A stretch of 64,000 nucleotides of DNA from Tridacna crocea (Eukaryota > Mollusca > Bivalvia > Cardiida > Cardiidae): NCBI GenBank assembly GCA_943736015.1, contig OX031063.1, forward strand, positions 33,262,172-33,326,171. The letters run 5' to 3'. The first letter of the stretch is position 1, and the number at the start of each line of letters is the position of its first letter. A program made the translations under genes and the position numbers. Of this stretch, positions 12,290-23,800 are shown in pieces. A model generated the notes under the pieces. That model did no database searches, was not told the DNA's origin, and worked only from the letters and a program-made list of their open reading frames with translations.

Positions 12290-12500
12290 TGATCCTGTAC
12301 CACACAATCCCGGGTTTCAACGAACCTATGGAGGAAGGCTTTTGGAAACATTTTGAGAAAAAGGGAAAATAATGATAACCAGTATTTTCTCCTTTTCCAA
12401 AAATATTACCTACCCTATCAGAAAAAAAGCATAACTCCATTTAACTCCGAAATTCTTCCAGCTTAGATGACTTCAAGTTTTTGTTTATTTGGTCTAAGTT
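12290..12500. repeat. P1 element, diverged
   Basis: TGTACCACACAATCCCGG start and a degraded core (GAGAAAAAGGGAAAATAATG...CATTTTCTCC-like). The right end is unclear. Confidence 0.6.
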
Positions 12501-12591
12501 TGTAGAAGATTATTCAAAGATTGTTCAGGTCCATTTACCATTCAAGGATCATACGATCTGATTAATTTGACACATTAACCTGTAGTACTAA

Positions 12592-13890
12592 CAAACAAGA
12601 GGGCCATGGTGGCCCTGTATCGCTCCACTGGCTAATTCGTAAAAACACTACAAGCCAAACATTACATTATTTGGCCAACTGGTTTCATTCTTGAGGACAT
12701 ACAATTTTTTTCCATAAAAACCAACAAAAAATTTGTGACCCCTAGGCAAATCCAGTTTTGACCACAAAGCTATAATTACTTGAATCCTGGTGGAGGTCTA
12801 CAAGATAAAGCCCCATACCAAATAATACAGGTCTAGAATATGTGGTTATAAACAAGAAGATTTTCAAAGTTTTCTCAATAAAAGGCCCTGTAAAACATAA
12901 AATCCATGAGACAGGGCTAAATTTAGTGGTCCTAGTCTTTATTATGGTTAGTAACAAGATGACTTAGAAAGTCTTCATCACAAAAGCCCATGTAAAACTT
13001 GTGACCCCTGGTGTGGGGACAAACTTGACCCTAAGGCTATAATTTGGGCCCTCCTGGTAGAGGCCCACTAGATAAAGCTACACGCAAAATTTGTTAGCCC
13101 TAGGCCTTATAGCTAGGTACAAATAGATTTTTAAAAAATTCCCAATATGAGCCCATGTAAAACTTGTGCCCCCGAGGACAGGGCCAAATTTGACCCCAGG
13201 GCTACAATTTGGGCACCTTTGGTAGACAACTACTTGATAAAGCTAGATTCAAAATTGAGTAGCCCTAGGCCTTATGGCTTGGTACGAAAAGATTTTTAAA
13301 GTTTTCACTATATAAGCCAATATAAAACTTGTGACCCCCGGGGCCGGGCCAAATTTGACCTCTGGGCTATCATTTGGGCACTCTGGGTAGAGATCTATTA
13401 GCTAAAGCTACATGCCAAATTTGGTAGCCCTAGGCCCTATGGCTAAGTACCAGAAAGATTTTAAAGTTTTCCCTATATAAGCCCATATAAAACTTGGTAC
13501 CCCCGGGGTGGGGCCAATTTTGACCCCAGGGCTGATATTTGAAGGAACTTGGTAGAGGTCCACTAGATAAAGCTACATGCAAAATTTGGTAGCCCTAGGC
13601 CTTATGGTTTCAGAGAAGAAGATTTTTAAAAATGTTCAATATTTTTCAGTTTTGTTGCCATGGCAACCACAGTTTTTGAAGGAATAAAATTCTTTCAAGG
13701 AATTCTGAAGAGGACCATGGCAGGATCATTTCTGTGAAGTTTCATCAAAATTGGATGGGTAGTTTCAGAGAAGAAGATGTTTGAAATAAAAGTTAACGCA
13801 CGCACGGACGGACGGACGCACGCACGCACAGACGGACTGACGCACGACGGACACCGGGCCATGACATAAGCCTGCTGGCCTTCGGCTTCA
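12592..13890. repeat. Composite element with six ~162 bp tandem units
   Basis: Begins AACAAGAGGGCCATGGTGGC, a hairpin; units recur near 12727, 12888, 13000, 13165, 13325 and 13490 with AAAACTTGTGACCCCCGGGG and GGTAGCCCTAGGCCTTATGG; ends with a GACG-rich tail and CTGGCCTTCGGCTTCATATT. Architecture is like the 3.1-4.5 kb element in the opposite sense (hairpin first). Lies just past the SLC6 3' end. Confidence 0.75.
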
Positions 13891-13894
13891 TATT

Positions 13895-14264
13895 ATAAAA
13901 TATCCACAAACGTGAGTCCATAGGTACAGTTCGAATTCAAAACTATGCAGTAAAAGTACATATATAAACTTCCATGATCAACATGGTTTATTTTACTAAA
14001 GGAATTCGAAGCTGAATAGAAATAGTCCTTTACATGTCAGATCATATATAATACATGGCATCACCAATCTTCTGTTAGACTAAAACTAATTGGTTTATAG
14101 GGTCATTACTAAGCGAGGTGTGCTTGTTATCGGCACATGATCTTGATTTTAAGTGTTTGTCAGTATTAATTTTGTAAAATGCTAACAACGAAGCCGAACT
14201 TATTATGCCTTGACATGACAAATTAAGTACCAGGTGATTGTTTTAAAAATAAGCACGTTTCCAT
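13895..14264 (-). other. Probable 3' UTR of the SLC6 gene
   Basis: AT-rich unique-looking sequence between the stop codon and the start of the tandem-repeat element at 12.6-13.9 kb. No repeats or ORFs recognised in it. Confidence 0.4.
13987..13992 (-). promoter_or_regulatory. Candidate poly(A) signal of the SLC6 gene
   Basis: AATAAA on the minus strand about 270 nt after the stop codon. It is the first canonical hexamer seen downstream; the interval contains no other feature and is probably 3' UTR. Cleavage site not determined. Confidence 0.4.
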
Positions 14265-14450
14265 TTATAGCCTGTCAAACTCGAGATACTCCGACTTGGT
14301 GATAGTATATGGTTCCTCAGCATGGCCATTAACTGGAGGCTTCTCTTCGTCTTCGTCCGGTTCGTACCCATAGTTGTCGTCGTAGGCGCCTGTGCGGTTG
14401 ACCTTGAGTCTTGGGCCCCAATCTGGACGAGGAGCAATGGCATGTCCAAG
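14265..14450 (-). CDS. SLC6 exon N: cytoplasmic C-terminus and stop
   Basis: Residues 584-644 and [21 protein letters not shown] followed by RTGAY resembles the DWGP..EHRTGRY region of vertebrate GlyT1; the rest is an acidic tail (DEDEEKPP) ending EYLEFDRL. Acceptor TTTAAG, phase 0. Confidence 0.93.
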   Translation of the reverse strand, partial: LGHAIAPRPDWGPRLKVNRTGAYDDNYGYEPDEDEEKPPVNGHAEEPYTITKSEYLEFDRL

Positions 14451-14730
14451 CTTAAAGGAAAAGTTAAGTTTAACATTGGACAGAATTAATCATTTGGCAT
14501 TGTTATCTTAACGAAACAAGAAGAAAGTGCTACCACTTTTATTTTTAAGACTTATGCTTTGTGACAGGGAGGTTTCATCCTTCTGCAAGAAGTATCGACA
14601 AGGGCTATATACAGGTTGGTGCACTGTAAAATACAGCGCATGATTGAACTATATAGTTTATTATTCATGATCGGAGATCTGTACATGGACCGTATTACTT
14701 ACCCTATGATTTTTCAATGAAAATAGTAAC

Positions 14731-14814
<84 letters not shown>

Positions 14815-17800
14815 CGGTCAGAGACAGACAGACAGATACAGAAAGACAGAGAAACTTACATGGCCCCCAGATCTGATGATTTGAAAGATCGCTCCAACAA
14901 TGACCATAACGATCGGAAGTACTGCCAGAATCCAACCCACACCTTCAGCCCAGCTCGGGAATGTGTAATCATTGTAGTACGCTGCTGTGTAGTTCACTCC
15001 GGACATAATCACGATAAACTGCGTAAAAAAGTTAAGGTTAACTTATGATTTGTAGTCCTATTCGCCATGGACTTCTGAAGTAGTATCTTAAGGTGTATCC
15101 ATGAAATGTTGAAGCAAGGTTTTAAAAAGGGGAGCATTAATGCGGTTGCCAATACATGGCTATGTGTAGTCATTGTAGTACGCTGCTGTGTAGTTCACCC
15201 CGGACATAATCACGATAAACTGTGTAAAAAAGTTAAGGTGTAACTTATTATTTGTAGTCTTACTCGCAATGGACTTCTAAAGTAGTTCTATCTTAAGATG
15301 CATCCATGAAATGTTGAAGCAAGATTTTTAAGTAGGGGAGCACTAAAGCGGTTGCCAATACGTGGTTGCTTTTGCATTTAGAAACAGATTGATTTTCATT
15401 GAAAATGTAGGTCGAAAAAGGGACATAACCGAGTAGAAAATAGTTTGATGGTCATCTGTCCCTGTTGTATATTTTTTCTCTGTAATAGTTAACAACTAGT
15501 CCTAGTCTGAGATAAACATCTTTAGTGATGACAAATTCATTAAAACCGTCAATGTTTATGCACAACGACGACACAGAAGACGCAGATGCAGCAGTCGATA
15601 AGGTTTATATTAAAAAGTTTTTTCCCTTTTGTTTGTGAAAAAATTAGGGTCCGTAATCACCAACCATTCTTAAAAACATTCTTAGTCATATTCTTTAGAA
15701 ATTTGTCAGTGTGAAAGTAAAAGAACTTCTGATTGGCTAAACCATTTGGTTTAGCCAGTCTGAAGTTCTTTTACTTTTACAGTTAGAAAATCTTGACCAA
15801 CAAGACAAAGAATGTTCTTAAGAATGGTTGGTGAAAATGGACCCTGATCTCGAAAAAAAGTGGCATTACTTACAATGATAGCCGCAGGTGTGACGATGAC
15901 CCAGGCCGGCAGATAATAAAACCATATAATAGAAGGTACTCCAAACATCATCTCTATGTCTCGCTTGAATTGACGGATACCTACAACAGATTCATGGGCG
16001 ATAAGAACTTCACATCGTCCGATCTAAAACTTGTTGTTGCATTGTGTTTTACATCGATGTCTATCGACATCTAATTCACATATGGCCTGCAACACGCGTA
16101 AAGGGACATTAAGATATTTGCGTAAAGTTTCGTCTCAGATCAGCCTGCGCAGTCCGAGACGACACTTTACGACTACATTAGATTTTGTGCTACAGTAGAC
16201 TTGCGAAAAACAGAAAATTACATAAAAAAACGGAAATTTCATTGTGAATAACATCACTGATGTAATAAACATGATAATCATCACTAGTGACAATACAGTT
16301 TTAAGAATGTTTGCTGGAACTATTTTCCTATAGTGCTCATTTTACACCATTCTTGATAATTATTAGAATAAAAAGGGATGCATTGGGAATATAATACAAA
16401 AGATAATCAACTGGCTGTATGTAATATTAAGGTAAGACCTGTGTAATGGAAAACAGATATTTCCACTAAAATATCATCCTGCAAAATCAGCTATAATTAA
16501 AAAAGAGTATTATTGAACTACTTTCACCGATTCATTTTTCCTTCTTTAAATTATCATTTATAAATCTAAAACCAGAATAATACTATATTCTCAATTCAAA
16601 AAGAGATAATAATTACCCCCCTTTTCAGAAATCTAACAAAAGTATCAAAAATAATTTCACGATAGACATAAACGGAATTTCTGATCCCTTAGAAATGTGC
16701 AAAAATATTATTTCTGCATAAATCCTCATTTATCGTTATTTATCAACCAATTAGAATTTTTGCCCCATGTTCATCGGAAGTGCATTACACAGGCCTTACC
16801 TTAAATATCTGTCACTCGAAATGTGTTTTGATATGATTTAAAAAGCATCCTATGGACTAATTTTTCAACCGCATAACACCCTATTCTAATGACAGGTTTT
16901 TTTTAAATTTCAAATATATATACACAGGACCAGTTGATTATCCCCTATTTCATGTTCCACTTTATTTTCAGTCTCAGTTAAGCCCACAGTGTAGATGAAA
17001 GATCAGACAGCACAGTTTTACAGCGTGATCTTGATCTTCACCGGCCGCAAAAGCAACTTAAAGGTATGAAAGGCGCTTTGAGAATTAATAAGGTCTGGTC
17101 TCAAATGTTTTTGTATGGTAGAAGGTAAAGAAACTTACCGTAGAACCAGCAAATAGCGATCAACTCGAAGAAGGCCACCAACATCAAGTTGTACGAGCCA
17201 GAATACCAGTCAAATATGGTGAGTACGTAAATACCGCCCTGGAGAGAGAAAGGTCAAATAGATAACTTTGATAACGTCTGGAATACTTCAAATTTGGTAC
17301 ATAATTCAATGTTGTGTCATTGCTTACTGAACATGATACTATCTTATGAGATACAGTATTATGGGATATAATAATAGTTACCGTTTGAGATAAAGTTTCG
17401 CTATACGAGTATGTGAAGCTGGCCTTTGGAGAGCTCGATAACATTTTGCTGTACTTGTTTGATAAAATCTTTTATCACATAACTCTCCTTGTTTGCAATG
17501 CAATACAGCCATTACGAACTTTCTTGTCTCACACACGTGTGAGATAAGAAAATAGTTCTGTAGATCTGTTTGGTCAACACTCTGTAATCATACGCTTCAT
17601 TTCTAAATCATTGCTGACCAAGACTCCTGATGGACATTAATGGTCAAAACTCTTTATCATGATAAAGTTGTTTATTTTATCACTTAAAGATTCAAAACAA
17701 AATTAGAATAAATATATGCAAGTTTGGAACTATTTTCCGTTCGTAATATTCCTGTCAAAGTAAGCGTGCAGGCTTCATGTAAATTTCACTACACATGATT

Positions 17801-20800
17801 CATGTATGCCACTGGTTTAACACATTTTGCACTATAATTCTTGTTATACAGTGATGTGATAAAAAGAATCTGAAACTCGTTGGCTTTTGAGGTAAAAATG
17901 TATTGAACTCGTCCACAAAAAAAAAATGTTATTAAGCTCTCCATAGGCTCGCTTAATAACACTTTTTGTAGACTTGTTTCATAAAATTTTATTTCAAAAT
18001 TCAACTCATGTCAGATTATATATATCTTAAAAGCCAATGCATGCTTGATTCTTTTTTAATAATAATAATAATGATAATAATGATAAAAATGAAAGAAATT
18101 CTGTTTCCATATTTAATAAAAAATCGCACACTTTTACAACAATATAGAAAAAAATAAAGGTATAACTGGCTCACCTTTGTAGTCATTGGTATACCAAGGA
18201 GAAAGCCAACAAAGCAGCAGAACAACGTAAACAGGGCCTTTCTCTTACGTAGAATGTGTGGCCAGACATCAGTAGCTCCGCTGATCACAGTCTCCATCAT
18301 AACGAACTGTAAATTGTATTGTTAAAGTCATAAACAAATATGCCGTGCTCGGGCAAAATGGGGCTTACCGTATCTCCCTGATCCATGGTACACAACGAAC
18401 CAGCATGGGTCCATGATATCACCCTTTTTGTAACAAACGGCCTGGTCATTTCTAAAATGCATTTTATATCTTGACTAACCCTTGTCATGGTACAAAATAT
18501 CATGGGAAAAGTTGAAAATACTAGTTACCTTCTTCATGTTTTCAAACGTTTTTAAAACCTGGGTCAATAAAACTCGGCATCGTCTGACTAAGGATGAAGA
18601 CAATAAGCTCTCAGCATTTCAAATGTTGTTCATTTTAGCTAAAACTTTTCAGAAAGCCAAGATCAAAACAAAATAGTACCTGCGAGTCCAGACCGAGGGT
18701 CAGCAACATGAAAAAGAACAAAAACGCCCAGAGTGACGAAATTGGGAGTCGAGCTAGACCCTCTGGGTATGCAATGAAAGCGAGACCAGGTCCTGAAAAA
18801 AATGGGAAAAAGAGTTGGACAATAGGTTCTCAACCTTCTTCCGAATTACAAGTCGTAAAGTTATTCAAAACCTGAAAGTATTGGGGATCGAAATATTCAT
18901 TTTTCAGTTGTTGTAAGTGACGCGTACAAGCTTTTTCCGCAATAGTTTCATCTTATTCAAAGCTAGATTCAATCAGTTCAGCCAATTCTTTCCCGTAATT
19001 TTCTAAATGCTTTCAAGTTTTGATTTTTGTAGTGTGGTAAGACGTTGAATTCTAATCTTTCATGTTAACAACTAAATTCAAAGTATAGAACTTAAAGAAC
19101 TTTGGATTCGAGCCGTTAGACTCACACCATTGTTTTAAGTCTTGTACGTTACCAACTGATCTGGAGTTCTGCATGACTCAGTGGTAAAGCTTCGGATTCA
19201 AGCCTCACTGGAAGAGCAGGGTTTTTCATGGGAGTGTCTTTGAACAGGACAACCCAAAGTACTGGCCTATTTCCGGTGACACCACGGACACACATGTATA
19301 TGTGAGCAGTCGCACTGATATCATGTTGATGGCGGCGGAAAACGCTGTTCAATAATAATGATAATCACTGGCTGAGCCACCAGGTTAGAAGCAAGACATT
19401 TGTAAGTAACACAACTTCTGATTGGCTAAACCATTCGGTTTAGCCAATCAGAAGTTGTGTTATTTGCAAATTTAGAAAACCTTGGAGAATAAGACTAAGA
19501 CTATTCTCAAGAATGGTTGGTGAATACGCGCCCAGGTTAGAAGCAAGACAGACATACAAAATAAAAGTTTTTTTTTCTCTCACCATCAGCCGCTACGTCT
19601 TTTACTTCCTGATTGGTTTGGCCCGCCATAAATCCGAGCAATGAGAAGATAGCAAAGCCAGCAAACACGCTTGTTCCACAATTGATGAAAGCCACAATTA
19701 TCGAGTCTCTGAAATAATAATTATGGATACAGATTAGTTATTATGATTTTTTAAGCTTCCTTTTACCTTTCAGCGAGATATTCGCAAATGAGAGGACAAA
19801 ATCGTCCCGAGTTTTAACGACACTTGGGTAGAGATACATATAAGTCGTCTGGGAAAGAGTTAAGTAAAAGAACCCTACATAGTAAGACTTAAATCCCAAG
19901 TTTTTAAAGTTGTATAATTATTGTAAACTATGATCATTTCTGGTGAAAACAATATGATTAAAAACGTATTTGTAAGCACGTCGTCTTATCTATAAGGTTT
20001 TTGCAACTGTGGGCTAATCACGTGATTGATTGATTTTTGCGTTTATTAGTCGTCATTTCCGGTTCTCCTTAAGGATGTTACTTTTATTACGGAGGATTGT
20101 ATAAGATACAGGACGAGTCCCATCTTTATTAACGACAGGATTTTGCACTTGCTCGGTTTTAAAAAACCGTCATGCGGCACTTAGGTTTACGTAAAACCAA
20201 AATATTATTCGTAATTAATTGATACACCGTGTAAATTGAACCCACACCCTAAAGTATTCCGAGATTTGTCGATTGCAAGTCTCGCGCCATACTCCATGGG
20301 CTACTACGGCTGACAAGGTAAATGACCTACCTCCAGCAGTTGTTTTTAAAGTTGTTGAAACTTGCCATGCAAAGTAAACCGCCAAATCCAGGTCCCAAAG
20401 AATAGAAAATCTGTGTGGCAGCATCGGCCCATACCTGTAACAACGCATTTATTACAATGAATCTTTTAATTTGCCCAAACTGAAGGCATTGGCAGACGGC
20501 ATATTAAGTGTTGCTAAAGTTATGGAGTTCGTCTTTGACAATAAGGAAGACACTGTGGGAAAGGAGAAAATGCTGTTTAATAGCATTTTCTCCTTTTTCG
20601 CGATGTTTCAAAAGCTTTCTTCCTCTCGGGTTGTTTGGCATTAGGTTTATTTACTCTCCGATTAACCGCTCAATTTTGTATCAGAAGATTCATTTCCTAA
20701 TAATTGCGATTATGAATGTAATGTAATAATCGCTGGTTATTTGGGGCGAATCAGGGTTTTGTGTATTTTTCATGCTGTGTGTCAGATTTATAAGTCACCA

Positions 20801-23800
20801 TCTTGAAGTACATTTTATTTTCAAGAAGACGAAGAAGGAAAACCCACCACACCCAACCCCCATTATGTTAGTTTCTATTTTCTTGCACCGGATAAATCTA
20901 ATTTCAGGGCTCATACCTGGTTCTGTAAAATTCACTGGATAGGACAAGACTACATGAAAAAGAATTTTACATTGCAAGGGACACTGTGCTTTTGTTATAA
21001 TAGGACTTTGGTGTGACTCCAGTTTAGTGTAGAAAGTGCAAAGAACGGAAGAACAGTTGGGGCGGCCAGCGAACCACATCAATTCAAATTCATCTGTACA
21101 GTTGTTGTAATTTTGCTAGCCTTTGTATTTCTAGTTTCTATTACTATATAATCAAGCCACCGTTAATCCCGGGGTTTGTGTGTAGTATAATTCAATTTCG
21201 TGTGTGATTTGAATATGTTTAATGAATATGGCTAGCACTATTAATTTCAAATTGTTTGAAATTGGACTTAAATTACGTTAAGAAAATAAGTCAGTGATAG
21301 GATTATTGGGGCTTGTCCTAATAGCCAATTTGGTCTACAGTCCGCTCTTCTTAGGCCCTGTTGAATTTATTGTCAATTATTTTACTCAAGGAGTCACGCC
21401 CGGTTACTGCCAAACATTACATAAAATTGAAAAGGACATTTGTTATTATTAATTTTAAATAAAATTCAAGTAGAATCATGAGGAGTTTTGGGTTTTTTTT
21501 CTAAGATTGAGCGTTGGTCTCCGGTTAAACGCTCAATTTTGTATCAGAAGATTCATTCCCTAATAACCGTGACTAAAGCCCTCCTAACTACTTGGTAGTG
21601 GATTTCCTGGAAATTCTAACATGATGTGCATGTATATAAACTGACTGCTTGGAATCGAATGGGTTATTCTACAGGCCATTTATGTCAACAAATTTGTACC
21701 TTAACTTAGGTTACAACATTACTTGTACATTGATATATGAGATATGCTCTGTGAAAAGGGTTCTTATTGCATCTGCGAAAAGTATCGACCCAGGTCACCC
21801 TGCGCAGTACGCGCAGGGTGACCAGGGCCCGTATTCACCAACCATTCTTAAGAACGTTCTTGGTCTTATTCTTCAAGATTTCCTGACTGTGAAAGTAACA
21901 GAACTTCTGATTAGCTAAACCATTTGGTTTAGCCAATCAGAAGTTCAGTTACTTTCACAATGAAAAAATTTTGAGGAATGAGACTAAGAATGGTCTTGAG
22001 AATGGTTGGTGAATACAGGCCCTGGGAAGAAAATTTTCGCTACTGGGCAATTTTCTGTATGTCCCAAGGATCAATATATCTCAAAATTAAGTGGGGTGTA
22101 AAAAAGCGGCTACAATGGATTCATAGTTATATGATGGTTGGCTTTGGACCATGGTTCACGGAGATGCATTAAGCCCCCTTTTCACAGAGTACGACTCATA
22201 ATTATTAGCTAGAAAGCATCATTGGTGAAGAAGAAATGGTTGTTACTAGCATTTTCTCCTATTCCGACATTTTCTAGGCCTAATTTCTCAGGGTCGTTGA
22301 GATGTGTGAGTTTTTGGTAAAACCTTAAACTAGAGGTAATTACGTGAAGTTTCATTTTATCCTCACCTTTGCATTTAGAAGTTTGTCCCACTCCGGAATG
22401 ATGTAAAATTTGATTCCCTCTTCATATCCCGGCAACGTTAGACCCCTGATCAACAGGATAATCAGAATGAGGTAGGGAAAGGTAGCAGTGAAGTAGACCA
22501 CCTGAGAAGTAAAATGGTTACAGAATAATGTATTTAAAAAAAATGAGCCAGAGATGGGAACACCACGATCATTATCACCATTATTGTCATGCACATCATT
22601 ACTATCATCCTAGTGGTGACAGTGTTGGATCAAGTGGTCTAGAATTCTATATCTAATTGAGTCATAGGGCGTTTCGTGAGAAAAATAAACGAACAGGGCT
22701 CATCAGTCTTGCCAAATACTGGTAAACCTAAAGTGACATGAACAACTTAGTTGTAGCCGTGTTATGACTTAAGTATTTTTTCAGTCGGTCGGTCGGTGGG
22801 TCGGTCGGTCGGTCAGTCAGTCAGTCAGTCAGTCAGTCAGTTGTCTCTTAGTCCTCAATGGTTCTGCTGAACTCGACCTTTTAACATTCGACCGGTATGA
22901 TTTTCATTTGCAGTTCTTATCACCAGGGGAGCGTATTCGAACAAGATACTTTGCAGCCAAAGCTTAACATTTGGGAGACTTCGGACAGTCACGAATAAAT
23001 GGCATAAGGTTCTTAATAGTTATGTCTGAAATACTAGATATTGTTAAAAGTGGTGTCAATACTAACGGAAACAAAGACTTGTGTTCTCAGATAATGACCT
23101 GCATCACGCAAAAAGGGGCATTCGAACATTTGCGTAAAGTGTGAATTAGGATCAGCACGCGCAGTCCGCCCAGACTGATCCGAAACGACACTTTCCGTTT
23201 TAATGTAATTTTCTATTTGTTTTGCGCAAGTCTACTGTAGTACAAAGTCTAATATAGTCGTAAAGTGCTGTCTCGGATTAGCCTGCGCGGACTGCGCAGG
23301 CTGATCCGAGACGACACTTTACACAAATGTCTGAATGCATATTTTCACGTTTCGCAAGCCTCATATGAAATATCTCAACAAGGAGAATGCACATTTTCGC
23401 GTGTCGCAAGTTCAATATGAAACATATCGACAAGGAGAAAAGACATACCTTTCCTGACGATTTGATGCCCTTCATCAGACAGAAGAAGATGAGAACCCAG
23501 GCGAACAACAGACAGATAACATTCTTCAAGCTTATTCCACCAATCTCATCCATACTGTCAGACTCATGTAATCGTAAGACAAATCGGCTGCAAAGACAGG
23601 AAATTTTATGCCTTTACCGAACAATCCCGTGATTTAACATATAACGGCCATGAGGAAAAAAAGCAAGTTTTTTAAAGTTGTTGGAAAAGGAGAAAATGGC
23701 TTGTTACAAACTGTTTCACCTATTCCATTATTGTTTTCTTTCCTAACAAAGAAACATTTATCATGAGACACACGTATACATTCTGTGTCAGTCTGATCTT

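Noticed and set aside
18016..18300. 94-codon minus-strand frame extending exon J to the left
   Set aside because: The extension past the GTGAGC donor reads an intronic poly-Ile microsatellite; only 18175-18306 is coding.
22788..22842. GGTC/GTCA run considered as an interstitial telomere
   Set aside because: The unit is not TTAGGG or any known telomeric repeat.
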